64,000 nucleotides of DNA from Pseudanabaena sp. UWO311 (GCF_006937785.1 NZ_SJEE01000019.1:1-64000), one strand, 5' to 3'; numbered from the stretch's first letter, positions 8,490-18,958 are shown. The notes: generated by a model not told the origin, from the sequence alone. A program made the numbers and translations.

Positions 8490-10907
8490 ATGCTAGTACA
8501 AAACAGCATTTATCTTGATCTTGCAATTGATCGCTACCCAATCGTGGTTGCGCCAGAAAGCTTGGTATTAGAAGCGATTAGTCTAATGAATCAATTGGCT
8601 CAATCATTTCATTCATCAGACTCCAATCATCCCAACGACCATAACAGCTTGATTGAAGCTAGAGCAGGGTGTGTTTTGGTAGTTGACGAAAATAGGTTGA
8701 TTGGGCTTTTGTCTAAGTGGGATATATTAAATCTAGTGCAGCAACAAGTAAATTTACAGAACTTGAAGATTGTTGACGTGCTTGCGGATTCTCCAATGAT
8801 AGTTCGGCGATCGCAAATTCAAGATTTAGAGTCACTGCTCAACCTCTTAAACCAATCTCGATGTCGCCATTTACCTGTGATTGATGACTTTGACAAAATA
8901 ATTGGAGTTGCTACGCAAGAAAGTATTCTCTTCGCAAAAAACAGACTGGCTGAAGATACTCTAGCCAATGTGGAAGCTCAAAAAAGAGCAGTCTTAAACG
9001 CAATTCCCGATCTAATTTATCGTCTTAGTGTTGATGGCATTTATCTAGAATGCTTCTCAAGCAGCTATGTCGTTGATTTACTCCCATCTGACTTTGATCC
9101 GATCAGCAAACATCTTTCAGATGTACTGCCCCATGATTTAGCAAATCGCAAATTAAATGCAATCAAACAGGCGATCGCTACTGATAAGATTCAGTCTTTT
9201 GAGCAGCAGTGGAATATTAATGGGCAAATACAATATGAAGAGGTGCAGATAGTTAAAATTAACGACCAAGAAGTTTTGACAATTATTCGGAATATTAGCG
9301 ATCGCAAGAAGTCAGAAGAAGCACTACGCGAGTCGGAGATGCGATTTAGAAGTGTATTTGACAATGCGGCAGTGGGAATTTCAGTAGCTGCACTTGAGGG
9401 GAAACATCTTGCCGTTAACCAATCTCTATGTCAGATGCTGGGATATACAGAGAATGAGCTACAAGTTTTGACATTTCAGGAGATCACCCATCCTGACGAT
9501 CTGGAGATCGATCTCTATCACTATCAGAAACTACTTAGCAATGAGATTGATAGTTTTCATATTGAGAAGCGATTTCGTCACAAAAACGGACAATTTATTT
9601 GGGGATTGATGAGTGTTTCCATCGTTCGTGACCCTGAAAATCAGCCTATGTACGATATTGCACTGATTCAAAATATCAATGAGCTGAAAACTACTCAACA
9701 AGAACTATGCAAACTCAACCAAGAATTAGAAATTAGAATTCAGCAGAGAACTGCTGATCTGGCGGAAAGCGAAACTCGCAAACAAGAAATACTCAATGCG
9801 ATTCCCGATTTATTACTGCGCCTTAGACGAGATGGGATTTGTCTTGATTATATGTTGCCAATTGTCCCCGACAAAGAAGTATTTGTACCGATCAAGCAAA
9901 ATATTTCTGAAGTTTTATCGCCGACAGTTTTGGCTGAACAACTCGAAGTATTCAATAAAGCAATTATCACTGGTGAGGTGCAAATTTATGAACATAAACT
10001 CCAAAAATATGGCGAATGGGTTTATGAGGAAGTTCGGGTTAGTCCCTGTGGTGAAGATGAAGTCCTCGTATTAGTAAGAAATATTAGCGATCGCAAACGT
10101 GCCGAAGAAGCTCTCCAGTTTAGTAATGAAAGGCTGATTGCAACTAATAAAGAACTAGAACGGGTTACTCATCTTAAGGATGAGTTTCTTGCCGCAATGA
10201 GTCATGAGCTGCGGACTCCGCTCAATGCCATTTTAGGGATTTCAGAAGGTCTACTGGAGCAGGCTTTTGGTGAACTGAATCAGCGTCAACAGGGTTCATT
10301 AAAAACAATTCAAAAAAGTGGTCAACATCTTTTGGAGTTAATTAACGATGTTCTTGATGTTGCCAAAATTGAGGCAGGTATGTTTACCCTAGATCTAACT
10401 TCGGTCTCGGTACGCTATCTATGCGACAGTAGTCTTAGCTTTGTTAAACATCTAGCTATTCAAAAGAATATTCAATTAAATCTCATAATTCATGATGGTG
10501 TACCAACAGCGATCGTGATTGATGAGCGCCGAATGCGACAGTTGCTAATTAATTTATTGAGTAATGCGGTAAAGTTCACCCCAAAAAATGGAACAGTCAA
10601 TCTCGAGGCAAATTTAGCCAATGTTGCCATAGGTTTATCAGAAGCAAATTCCGAAGACAATTTTAAACATGAGCTTCATTTTTCCGTGTCTGATACTGGT
10701 ATCGGGATCTCTATGGAGGATATCAACAAACTATTTCAGCCCTTTGTACAGATCAACAGTAGCCTCAGTCGTCAGTATGCAGGGACAGGGTTAGGGTTGA
10801 ATTTGGTGAAGAAACTTGCTGAACTACATGGGGGAAATGTAAATGTTAGTAGCAAAGTTGGTGAAGGCAGTTGCTTTACTGTCAGCTTTCCCTATGAAAG
10901 TGGATAA
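8490..10907 (+). CDS. CBS-PAS sensor histidine kinase (ORF track opens at 8409; ATG at 8490 is a more plausible start)
   Basis: CBS pair, PAS repeats with ISDRK ends, H-box MSHELRTPLNAILG, N/G boxes LSNAVKFT, DTGIGI, GTGLGLNLVKKLAELHGG. Confidence 0.88.
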   Translation: MLVQNSIYLDLAIDRYPIVVAPESLVLEAISLMNQLAQSFHSSDSNHPNDHNSLIEARAGCVLVVDENRLIGLLSKWDILNLVQQQVNLQNLKIVDVLADSPMIVRRSQIQDLESLLNLLNQSRCRHLPVIDDFDKIIGVATQESILFAKNRLAEDTLANVEAQKRAVLNAIPDLIYRLSVDGIYLECFSSSYVVDLLPSDFDPISKHLSDVLPHDLANRKLNAIKQAIATDKIQSFEQQWNINGQIQYEEVQIVKINDQEVLTIIRNISDRKKSEEALRESEMRFRSVFDNAAVGISVAALEGKHLAVNQSLCQMLGYTENELQVLTFQEITHPDDLEIDLYHYQKLLSNEIDSFHIEKRFRHKNGQFIWGLMSVSIVRDPENQPMYDIALIQNINELKTTQQELCKLNQELEIRIQQRTADLAESETRKQEILNAIPDLLLRLRRDGICLDYMLPIVPDKEVFVPIKQNISEVLSPTVLAEQLEVFNKAIITGEVQIYEHKLQKYGEWVYEEVRVSPCGEDEVLVLVRNISDRKRAEEALQFSNERLIATNKELERVTHLKDEFLAAMSHELRTPLNAILGISEGLLEQAFGELNQRQQGSLKTIQKSGQHLLELINDVLDVAKIEAGMFTLDLTSVSVRYLCDSSLSFVKHLAIQKNIQLNLIIHDGVPTAIVIDERRMRQLLINLLSNAVKFTPKNGTVNLEANLANVAIGLSEANSEDNFKHELHFSVSDTGIGISMEDINKLFQPFVQINSSLSRQYAGTGLGLNLVKKLAELHGGNVNVSSKVGEGSCFTVSFPYESG

Positions 10908-10944
10908 AAATAATCCTCAAAATGGCAATGCTATATCAAAACCC

Positions 10945-10983
10945 AAAGAAGAGTTGCGGCGCGAAGCGCCGCAACTCTTCTTT
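10945..10983. terminator. Perfect palindrome aaagaagagttgcggcgc-gaa-gcgccgcaactcttcttt
   Basis: Self-complementary arms downstream of the kinase gene. Confidence 0.6.
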
Positions 10984-11115
10984 GAGTCTTATGTCTTACA
11001 GCGTTTTGCTCTCAAACCAAAACCAAGATAAGTTTTGAAACGTTGCTTCGCAACGCTTTCAAAATTTATCTTGTGGCTCATTTGATCGGTAATTGCTGTA
11101 ATGTAGCTAACCCTT

Positions 11116-12363
11116 TTAACGATGTCTAACCAGAAAAGAGGGTAAATCTACTTTTGAATTTGGGCGAAGCGATCGCACTGGTGTTGGGTCTGGTAAAGAT
11201 TCAAGCGATCGCTCTGCTCTGTAACCTTGAACATAGGTAGATTCATTCTGAATCGGTTCAGTTAAATGCTTAACGGGTCTTTCGACTAGCAGACGATCTA
11301 ATGCACCACTAAGTTGGAGGGCATGATGCTGATGACGCACTGATTGCTCTTTCCAATGCTGGATCGCCGCTTCATATTCAGATGCTTTAGATGCTTGATG
11401 TAGAACTTGATTTTGCAATTCTTCGATTTGCTGCTCTAATTCTTGTACTCTTGTCAGATCAGTGACATATTCATTTTCAAGCCCTCGCAAAGATTGCTGC
11501 AATTGTGCTCGATTAGAGAGATGTTGAATTAGTTCTTCTTCTAGTTGATCCCGTTGAGTCGAGACTTCTGATAGTTTAGTCTGTGCTAATTCAAGGGTTT
11601 TAGTGGACTCTTTGAGGAAAACTTGAGTTGACTCTAACTCTGTAGTCAAGGTTTGCTGTGAAATATCTAGCTCTGTGTTTTGATATTGCAGTTGATAAAT
11701 CAATTCATCCTTACTATTGATCTCTTGAATATATTTCTGGGTAACTTTCTGGGTTTCAATTTCTAAGGCGATCGCTAAACGATGTTTAAATTCTTCCTCT
11801 AGTTGCAAAACATGGATGGCAAGGCGATCGCTTAAATCTCGATCATCTGTGGCTGGGGGGTGAGATTGCAACTTAGCAACTTGACTTTGCAGTTGTTCAA
11901 GTTTGGTAGTGAGTTCTGCGACTTGCCGATCGCGATCGTTGCTAACACTAGTAATTTCCTGCTCAAGCTGATCGACATATTCACATTCAAATTGGTGTTG
12001 CAATCGCAGATCTTCTAACTCTTTCTGAATGCGATCGCGATCGGCTGCTAATTCATTAGCCAAATAATTAGATTCGATAATTTCTGGGGGGTTGGATGTA
12101 CTAGGCTGCTGATTATCTACAAGCCATTCATCAGCAAAAGCATCAACGGCAAAAGCATCTACGTCATCTAGGTTGTCTAGCAACATATTGGCAATCTCAG
12201 CGATCTCTTTTTCTTTTAGTCCACCACTACTTAAGAGCGCATCAAGGTCATCGTCATCATTAACGGTTACGGCGCTAACCGAAACTTCTCGTAGTGCTGA
12301 TTCGTGTTTCAATTCACTCACGTATAACCTCACCCACAATACCGAGGCATTTTTACAAGACAA
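11116..12363 (-). CDS. Coiled-coil hypothetical protein
   Basis: Long heptad-rich EELRLQHQFECEYVDQLEQEI... region; no catalytic motif recognised. Confidence 0.6.
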   Translation of the reverse strand: MSCKNASVLWVRLYVSELKHESALREVSVSAVTVNDDDDLDALLSSGGLKEKEIAEIANMLLDNLDDVDAFAVDAFADEWLVDNQQPSTSNPPEIIESNYLANELAADRDRIQKELEDLRLQHQFECEYVDQLEQEITSVSNDRDRQVAELTTKLEQLQSQVAKLQSHPPATDDRDLSDRLAIHVLQLEEEFKHRLAIALEIETQKVTQKYIQEINSKDELIYQLQYQNTELDISQQTLTTELESTQVFLKESTKTLELAQTKLSEVSTQRDQLEEELIQHLSNRAQLQQSLRGLENEYVTDLTRVQELEQQIEELQNQVLHQASKASEYEAAIQHWKEQSVRHQHHALQLSGALDRLLVERPVKHLTEPIQNESTYVQGYRAERSLESLPDPTPVRSLRPNSKVDLPSFLVRHR

Positions 12364-12714
12364 ACATTAACAGACTTTGTCAAGTTTGCAATTCTTTTCC
12401 AGTAATTCTTGTCACAAAGCTTGGTTTTAATGACAATGGCTGATTTTTTCAGTATTTACAGCTATCGCCATTGACAGTTGGTTGAACAGCTTATTGTGCG
12501 ATCGCTGGTTAGCCCCGTAGCAAATTCAACCAATTTTTAACAAGTTTTTGCGATCGGTTACTCATGCTGCCAATCCACATCAGCAGAGGTATCGTGGTTT
12601 TTAAATTACTGATGTAAAGAAAACACAAAAATGTAGGGGCAAATCATGAATTGCCCCTACATTTTTCCCACCTAACTGAAAACCGCTATGGCAGTGCAAA
12701 AGTTTGTCACGATT

Positions 12715-13449
12715 TTATGATGTTGCACCAAACAATAGAGGCACAAGTTCTTCAGCAGATCCTAAATACTCTTCTTTAAAATAAGGATTCTTCGGTTCCA
12801 TTGGCTCCAAGTTGATCAAGATAGTTCTAGCTCCAGCATAATCGGCTGATCTGACAAATCCAGAAGCTGGGTAGACAGTCCCTGACGTACCGATCGCAAT
12901 AAACAGGTCACAATCCCGTAAGGCTCGTTTCGATAACCACTCTTCTTTAACTGGTAGCTGTTCGCCAAACAGTACAGTATCTGGACGTAATGGGGAACCA
13001 CAACTCTGGCAAACAGGCAGCACATCATTATAAGGGTTGCTGTCTAGATAAGGTGTCAGACTACAGTTAGAGTTACTGCATCGAGTACGACGAACATTAC
13101 CGTGGATCTCAATAACGTTAGAGCTACCTGCAAGTTGATGTAATCCATCAATGTTTTGAGTAATGAGTGTGAATTGCTGGTCTAGAGATAAGTTCGCTTC
13201 AAACTTTGCCAGCTTAATGTGAGCAGCATTAGGTTGTGCTGTTGCTAATTGCTTTCTCAAAGCACCATCTAGTTGCCAGATTGCTCTTGGATTGGTTTGA
13301 AGTAGAGAACTATCGGCATATTCAATTGGATTAATTTCATTCCATAATCCGCCCTTACCTCGAAAAGGACGAATTCCCGAAGCAACAGATACTCCAGCGC
13401 CAGTTAAAACGACTATTTTACGGAAACGAGAAAAGTTTATGGCTTGCAT
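12715..13449 (-). CDS. SIR2-family NAD-dependent protein deacylase
   Basis: VLTGAGVSVASGIRPFRG, TQNIDGLHQLAG, zinc Cys CSNSNC...CQSCG, GTSGTVYPASG. Confidence 0.9.
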   Translation of the reverse strand: MQAINFSRFRKIVVLTGAGVSVASGIRPFRGKGGLWNEINPIEYADSSLLQTNPRAIWQLDGALRKQLATAQPNAAHIKLAKFEANLSLDQQFTLITQNIDGLHQLAGSSNVIEIHGNVRRTRCSNSNCSLTPYLDSNPYNDVLPVCQSCGSPLRPDTVLFGEQLPVKEEWLSKRALRDCDLFIAIGTSGTVYPASGFVRSADYAGARTILINLEPMEPKNPYFKEEYLGSAEELVPLLFGATS

Positions 13450-13623
13450 GAATATAGCTGGTCTTATCTATTTGAGCTATGGGTTGACAGATAGTATTCC
13501 CAAATTAGACTGGTTCGCTTCACCAATAACCTAGCCAGTTGAGATAATAATCGTTAAATTACATCACAAAATAGGCGATCGCGCTAAGATTAAAGCGTGA
13601 GTAAGCTATAGCCAAGAGCCACA

Positions 13624-13765
13624 ATGTTTACGAAATTACGCATTCAGAATTTTAAGTCATGGGCAGATACAGGCGAGTTTCGGATGGCTCCTCTGACTGT
13701 TTTTTTTTGACGAATAGCTCAGGCAAAACGGCTATCTTGCAATTTCTAATTTCTGTTAATGCTTA
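13624..13765 (+). pseudogene. Degenerate 5' fragment of an AAA/ABC-like ATPase
   Basis: MFTKLRIQNFKSWADTGEFRMAPLTVFF / frame shift at a poly-T run / TNSSGKTAILQFLISVNA*. Confidence 0.7.
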
Positions 13766-13858
13766 AACCAACTGTTGTATGATTCCATTTAACCGCAACA
13801 ACTATAATGAATTGGCAACGATATAACCAATAATATTAAAGACAGTCTATACCAATAT

Positions 13859-14974
13859 ATGTTGAACAGAATCTATATAGATAATTTTCGTTCTCTAGTA
13901 AATTTTGAGCTTTCATTTGATTCTATTAACCTATTTCTCGGTGCAAATGGTTCAGGTAAATCAACCGTTTTTGAAGCTATAGAAGCAATTAAAACTTTGA
14001 TTTCTAAAGGAATTAAGGTGGAAAAATGTTTTTACATGTTTGACTGTTGTCGCTGGCAAATATCTAACACTCAGAATTTTGAAATAGAAATAGATGGAAA
14101 TGGAGGTAAGTATAGATATGAGTTAGTTATACAGTATAACGAACAACAAAAACCATTCATTGCAAATGAACGACTATGGTTTGATAGTCAGCCATTGCTA
14201 AAATTTGAATTAGGTAATGCTTACATATATGATGATGATCATTCGGAAGTATCCAAAATCTCTAATTTCGATTCATCACAGTCGTTCCTTTCATTCCTTT
14301 CTCCAACAAATACCAATAAAAAATTAACTTGGTTTAGAAATCGTATAGATCGTTTAGTAGTTGTACAAATTACACCTTTTGCAATAAACGGTGTCAGTGA
14401 GCAAGAAAGCTTTTCTATAACACCTAGAATGGAAAACTATGTATCTTGGTATAGGTATCTTTCACAAGATCAAGGAAAAATTTTTGAGATTACAAATGTT
14501 TTAAAAGATATCTTAGATGGATTTGTGAATTTCAGATTTCAAAAAGTTAGTGAGGCTAATTATGGGTTAAAACTAATATTTGAAAATGAGTCTGACAATA
14601 AAAAAGTAATTGAATATTACTTTAATGAATTATCTGACGGTCAGAAAGTAATTATAGCTCTATATACATTAATTTATGGCACTCAAAATGAAGATTATAC
14701 ATTATGTATTGATGAGCCAGAAAACTTTCTAGCATTACCAGAAGTGCAGCCTTGGCTAGATCGACTTTATGATTTTTGTAGTGAGAAGAAATTACAAGCT
14801 ATTCTCATTTCTCATCATCCTAAACTCATTAATTTTCTTGCAGCAGATGCAGGTTATTGGTTTGAACGTAAGGGCAATTCTCCAGTACGAGTTAAGAGAA
14901 TTAAAGACGAGGATGATACTGGATTACCAATTTCTGATTTAGTAGAGCGTGGTTGGCTTTATGACCCAGAATAG
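13859..14974 (+). CDS. AAA family ATPase (OLD/AAA_15/21-like)
   Basis: MLNRIYIDNFRSLVNFELSFDSINLFLGANGSGKST (Walker A), LSDGQKV signature-like, YTLCIDEPENFL (Walker B), ILISHHP. Confidence 0.85.
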   Translation: MLNRIYIDNFRSLVNFELSFDSINLFLGANGSGKSTVFEAIEAIKTLISKGIKVEKCFYMFDCCRWQISNTQNFEIEIDGNGGKYRYELVIQYNEQQKPFIANERLWFDSQPLLKFELGNAYIYDDDHSEVSKISNFDSSQSFLSFLSPTNTNKKLTWFRNRIDRLVVVQITPFAINGVSEQESFSITPRMENYVSWYRYLSQDQGKIFEITNVLKDILDGFVNFRFQKVSEANYGLKLIFENESDNKKVIEYYFNELSDGQKVIIALYTLIYGTQNEDYTLCIDEPENFLALPEVQPWLDRLYDFCSEKKLQAILISHHPKLINFLAADAGYWFERKGNSPVRVKRIKDEDDTGLPISDLVERGWLYDPE

Positions 14975-15488
14975 ACAAACTATCGTGATTTTGTGTGAAG
15001 ATCGTCAACAATATGTCTTTGCTCGTTACTTCCTTAAGAAAAAAGGATTAACTGGAAATTTTATTGATAAAAGTTGTCCTAGTGGTAGGCAAGCTGGAGA
15101 GCAATATGTTCGCGAACGTTATGCATCAGAAGTTAAGGCTCATCGGAGTAAAAACTACCTCAATATTTGCTTGATAGTAGTAATAGATGCTGATAGAAAT
15201 ACTGTAGCTGAACGCATAAAACAGTTGGACTCAGTTCTTGAGGAAAAACGTCATCGCAAAGAAAGGATTGCGATATTTGTTCCGAAGAGAAATATTGAAA
15301 CTTGGATATATTACCTCCAGTCAGGAGAATCTATTGATGAAGTTGTTGCTTATAGCAAGCTTGCAAATCAAGGAGAATGTAGGCCATTTGTTGAAAAGTT
15401 AGCCGAGCAATGTGTACTAGGTTTACCTTCCAATGCACCGCCATCAATGCATGATGCTTGTATTGAACTAAAGCGAATCATTGAGTAG
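14949..15488 (+). CDS. TOPRIM-like nuclease partner protein of unassigned family
   Basis: Overlaps the ATPase gene by 26 bp; IVILCEDRQQYVFARYFLKKKG, LIVVIDADRNT (TOPRIM-like E and DxD), KRNIETWIYYL. Confidence 0.55.
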   Translation: MVGFMTQNRQTIVILCEDRQQYVFARYFLKKKGLTGNFIDKSCPSGRQAGEQYVRERYASEVKAHRSKNYLNICLIVVIDADRNTVAERIKQLDSVLEEKRHRKERIAIFVPKRNIETWIYYLQSGESIDEVVAYSKLANQGECRPFVEKLAEQCVLGLPSNAPPSMHDACIELKRIIE

Positions 15489-16253
15489 TTGTTTGATTCT
15501 TTGGGGACTTAATATATTTATATATCTTTCTAAAGCAAATAAAACCTTTTCGGCAATTAACAAAATAAAATCTTCTTTATTATTCTCAATCCGTACCTTT
15601 TCTAAAGCGTCATAATAAGCCATTCGACTATCATAATAACCACCAATAATTGCTAATGGAAAACCATATTGCAACAGAATTAGATTCATGATTAAGCGAG
15701 AAGTCCTACCATTACCATCAATAAAAGAATGAATAGTCACTAACCTCTCATGCATTTCGGCGGCTAAAACTACTGGATGCAGATTATCTTTTTCCTGATT
15801 ATAAAATCGAAAATAATCCTCCATCAAATCTTGTAATAAATAGGGTTATGGTGGCAAATGTTTACTTCCTGCGATCGCAACAGGCAGCTTTCGATAAACT
15901 CCTGCATTTTCGCGATCGATTCCATACAAGACAATTCCATGAATTTGCTTGAGGATAGATTCTGATAAATCTAACTTTTGATAAACGAGATCATCAATAA
16001 ATAAAATAGCTTCTTTATGATTAATTGCTTCTAAATGCTCACGCATACTTTTGCCACTAATCGTCATTCCCTCATTGATGACTAACTGAGTTTCACGTAA
16101 CGTTAAAGTATTACCTTCGATACGATTACTTTCATACAAAAACTCGACTGCTAACGCTTCTTTGATCGTGGAATTGTCCAAAGATTGACGCAAAATATCT
16201 AGCTCTACTTTGAGTTGATCAATATCAGCAAGGATTGATTCGATGGTTCTCAT
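15468..16253 (-). pseudogene. Fic-domain protein interrupted by one in-frame TAA (ORFs 15846..16253 and 15468..15827)
   Basis: YESNRIEGNTL inhibitory-type motif in the first half; IHSFIDGNGRTSRLIMN Fic motif in the second; frame continuous (GSKHLPP*PYLLQDLMEDYFRFY). Confidence 0.85.
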
Positions 16254-16269
16254 AAATTCAGAATGTAAA

Positions 16270-17769
16270 TTACATTGCGCCCAAAGCCTTTAACAAAGCT
16301 GCGAACTTAATCGTAGTTTCACTTTGCTCGTTTTCAACTTGCGAATTAGCGACAATTCCTGCACCAGCAAAAATCCTTGCCCGATCGCCTTGAATATAAC
16401 CCGCTCTAATCCCCACACCAAAAGTCCCCTCACCATTACCATTTAGCCAACCGATGGGCGCAGCATACCAACCGCGATCGCAGGCTTCCCATTGCTGCAT
16501 AAAACATACTGCACGATCCCTTGGTTCACCACCAACTGCCGCCGTTGGATGTAACTGTTGCAGAATATCAAGAGCAATTAACCAGTCAGAATCATCAATT
16601 TGGGCAGTGATCGGCGTATATAAATGCTGCACATTAGAAAGTCTTAGTAAACTAGTCTCCGCTTGCGGATCGATCGCCGCACCCATACTTTGCAAGCGAT
16701 CGCAGATCGAGCGAATCACAATTTGATGCTCGCACATGTCTTTTTCGCTATTGAGCAAGCGATCGCCGAGCATCAGATCCTCTTGGACAGTCTTGCCACG
16801 CTCGATCGAACCTGCCACCGCATCACTACGTAACCAAAGGCGATCGCTTTGAGCTTTAAATTGCAACACCACTTCAGGAGTCGCACCCAAAAAGGTTTTG
16901 CCCACACCATAATCTAGCAAAAAAGAAATGCATTCAGGATATTCACAACGTAATACATGCAGCACCTGAAACGGATCGAAATTGCGATCGGCTAACACAT
17001 CCAACGCCCTAGCCAATACCACTTTCTCAAAATGTCCTTGATGAATTAAAGCCAATGCACGTTCGACGATCTCTGTCCAGATTTGTTGACCTTGAACCTC
17101 GACGATTTTACTCACTTCATGCACTGTTGGCGCTTCATAGTGGGAGCTTTCTTGTAAATGCGATCGCAAAGTCTCTATACGCTCTAATACTTCATCTGGC
17201 TTGTCCCAAGGCTGAATGTAGTGATTTAGAGTTAAAGTACAGCTTTTATCTTTGCGTCGTACCATCCAACGGGGAATAAAAAAGAGTAAAGTCGGAAACT
17301 CGATCGCTGGTTGATAATCGCTTGGTTCTGCTAAATCGAGGTAGTCACTCGCATTACTACCATTGCGATAAAACGAAAATGCACCAAAAAAATGTATAGG
17401 AATTTGAAGTTCTGGCGATTCAAGATCAGCAATCTTAGCAATAATCGCATTAGCTAAATGGTTTTTGATAAATTTTTTGGCACAGTCAAAGCGATCGCTT
17501 AAATCATGATTAGGAACTGAAACTTCCGCTACCGAACCAGCCGCCGCTAATACTAAATCGGCATTTGGCTGTTCCCAATAAAATTTTGGCTGTTGGGGAT
17601 CTGACTTACTTGCCAACAACAATAAAGGATTAATGCACTCCCAGCTTTGAGAGTAACTAAATAAAATCGGTGACCCTGTGATCTGCGCTTGAGCGATCGC
17701 TTTAACAATCCAATCGTGCAGAGATTTAGAATCGATACTGCTATAGGTGACACTCTGACGAACTTGCAT
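16270..17769 (-). CDS. menF: Isochorismate synthase
   Basis: Chorismate-binding domain: FEKVVLARALDV, LGATPEVVLQF, AGSIERGKTVQED, HPTAAVGGEPRDRA, IRAGYIQGDRARIFAGAGIV. Confidence 0.9.
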   Translation of the reverse strand: MQVRQSVTYSSIDSKSLHDWIVKAIAQAQITGSPILFSYSQSWECINPLLLLASKSDPQQPKFYWEQPNADLVLAAAGSVAEVSVPNHDLSDRFDCAKKFIKNHLANAIIAKIADLESPELQIPIHFFGAFSFYRNGSNASDYLDLAEPSDYQPAIEFPTLLFFIPRWMVRRKDKSCTLTLNHYIQPWDKPDEVLERIETLRSHLQESSHYEAPTVHEVSKIVEVQGQQIWTEIVERALALIHQGHFEKVVLARALDVLADRNFDPFQVLHVLRCEYPECISFLLDYGVGKTFLGATPEVVLQFKAQSDRLWLRSDAVAGSIERGKTVQEDLMLGDRLLNSEKDMCEHQIVIRSICDRLQSMGAAIDPQAETSLLRLSNVQHLYTPITAQIDDSDWLIALDILQQLHPTAAVGGEPRDRAVCFMQQWEACDRGWYAAPIGWLNGNGEGTFGVGIRAGYIQGDRARIFAGAGIVANSQVENEQSETTIKFAALLKALGAM

Positions 17770-17812
17770 GATTATATTTTATCCATACAACGCCGTTCAG
17801 CCACAATAAAAG

Positions 17813-17861
17813 AGTTTCTTAAATTAAAGGGTCGCAAAGCGACCCTTTAATTTAAGAAACT
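17813..17861. terminator. Palindrome agtttcttaaattaaagggtcgcaaagcgaccctttaatttaagaaact
   Basis: Perfect inverted repeat between prfA end and menF start. Confidence 0.65.
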
Positions 17862-18958
17862 AGATCGTCACCAGTTGCGATCGCCAATTCCTGTAAACGC
17901 TCTTGTTGATCCTTAGAAATACAGCTTTGAATTACTTCTTCGAGATCCCCCTCCAAAATCGGCGGCAAAGTAAAATTCTGCCCCAAACGATGCTCGGTTA
18001 AACGACTATCTTTATAGTTGTAAGTACGAATTTTTTCGGAGCGAGAACCTGTGCCAACCTGCGATCGGCGCATCGAGGTGATCTCTGCTTGTTGTTCACG
18101 CAACTTAATTTCATAGAGCTTAGCCCGCAAAATCTGCATCGCACGTTCTTTGTTTTGTAACTGCGATCGCTCTTCAGTACAAAAAATTCTAATCCCCGTC
18201 GGTTTGTGAAATAAATCGGCGGCAGTTTCTACCTTGTTGACGTTTTGACCACCAGCTCCGCCCGATCGCGCTGTTGACATTTCAATATCCTTGGGATCAA
18301 TATGAACCTCGACTTCATCAACCTCAGGCATAATCGCCACTGTTGCTGTTGAAGTATGCACCCGCCCCTGTGACTCTGTTGCAGGAACACGCTGCACCCG
18401 ATGCACTCCCGACTCAAATTTAAGTTTGCTGTAAACGCGATCTCCCTGAACTTCAATGATCGCTTCTTTAAAGCCACCCATTTCGGCAAGAGTCTCACTG
18501 ATCATTTTTACTCGCCAGCCTTGACGCTCGGCATAGCGCGTATATAGACGCACCAGATCTCCAGCCCAAATTCCTGCTTCATCACCACCCGTACCCGCAC
18601 GGATTTCCAACATGATGTTCTTATCATCATTAGGATCTTGGGGCAGTAGCAGGATTTGCAGCTTTGCTTCTAGTTCTGTTAGTTTCGCTGATAACTCCTC
18701 AACTTCTAAAGCCGCCATTTCCATCAGTTCGGGGTCATTCGACTCCTTCAAGATTTCTTGTGACTCTTTGTAATCTTGCTCAGCCTTACGAAAAGTCTCG
18801 TAGGTCAAAACTGTCTCTTCTAGAGAAGCACGCACCTTAGCAATGCGCTGAAACTCGCCATGATCGGTCGCCACGTCAGGGTCACCCATCCGACGAGTCA
18901 GTTCATTGAAGGTTTGTTCAACAGATTCGAGCTTTTTGATTAAGTAAACAGCAGGCAT
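17852..18958 (-). CDS. prfA: Peptide chain release factor 1
   Basis: [22 protein letters not shown] motif; full-length RF1. Confidence 0.97.
   Translation of the reverse strand: MPAVYLIKKLESVEQTFNELTRRMGDPDVATDHGEFQRIAKVRASLEETVLTYETFRKAEQDYKESQEILKESNDPELMEMAALEVEELSAKLTELEAKLQILLLPQDPNDDKNIMLEIRAGTGGDEAGIWAGDLVRLYTRYAERQGWRVKMISETLAEMGGFKEAIIEVQGDRVYSKLKFESGVHRVQRVPATESQGRVHTSTATVAIMPEVDEVEVHIDPKDIEMSTARSGGAGGQNVNKVETAADLFHKPTGIRIFCTEERSQLQNKERAMQILRAKLYEIKLREQQAEITSMRRSQVGTGSRSEKIRTYNYKDSRLTEHRLGQNFTLPPILEGDLEEVIQSCISKDQQERLQELAIATGDDLVS

Noticed and set aside
12632-12666. atgtaggggcaaatcatgaattgcccctacat as a possible MITE
   Set aside because: Short simple hairpin; no clear TSD or second bounded copy in the window beyond loosely similar 'taggggcaa' text.
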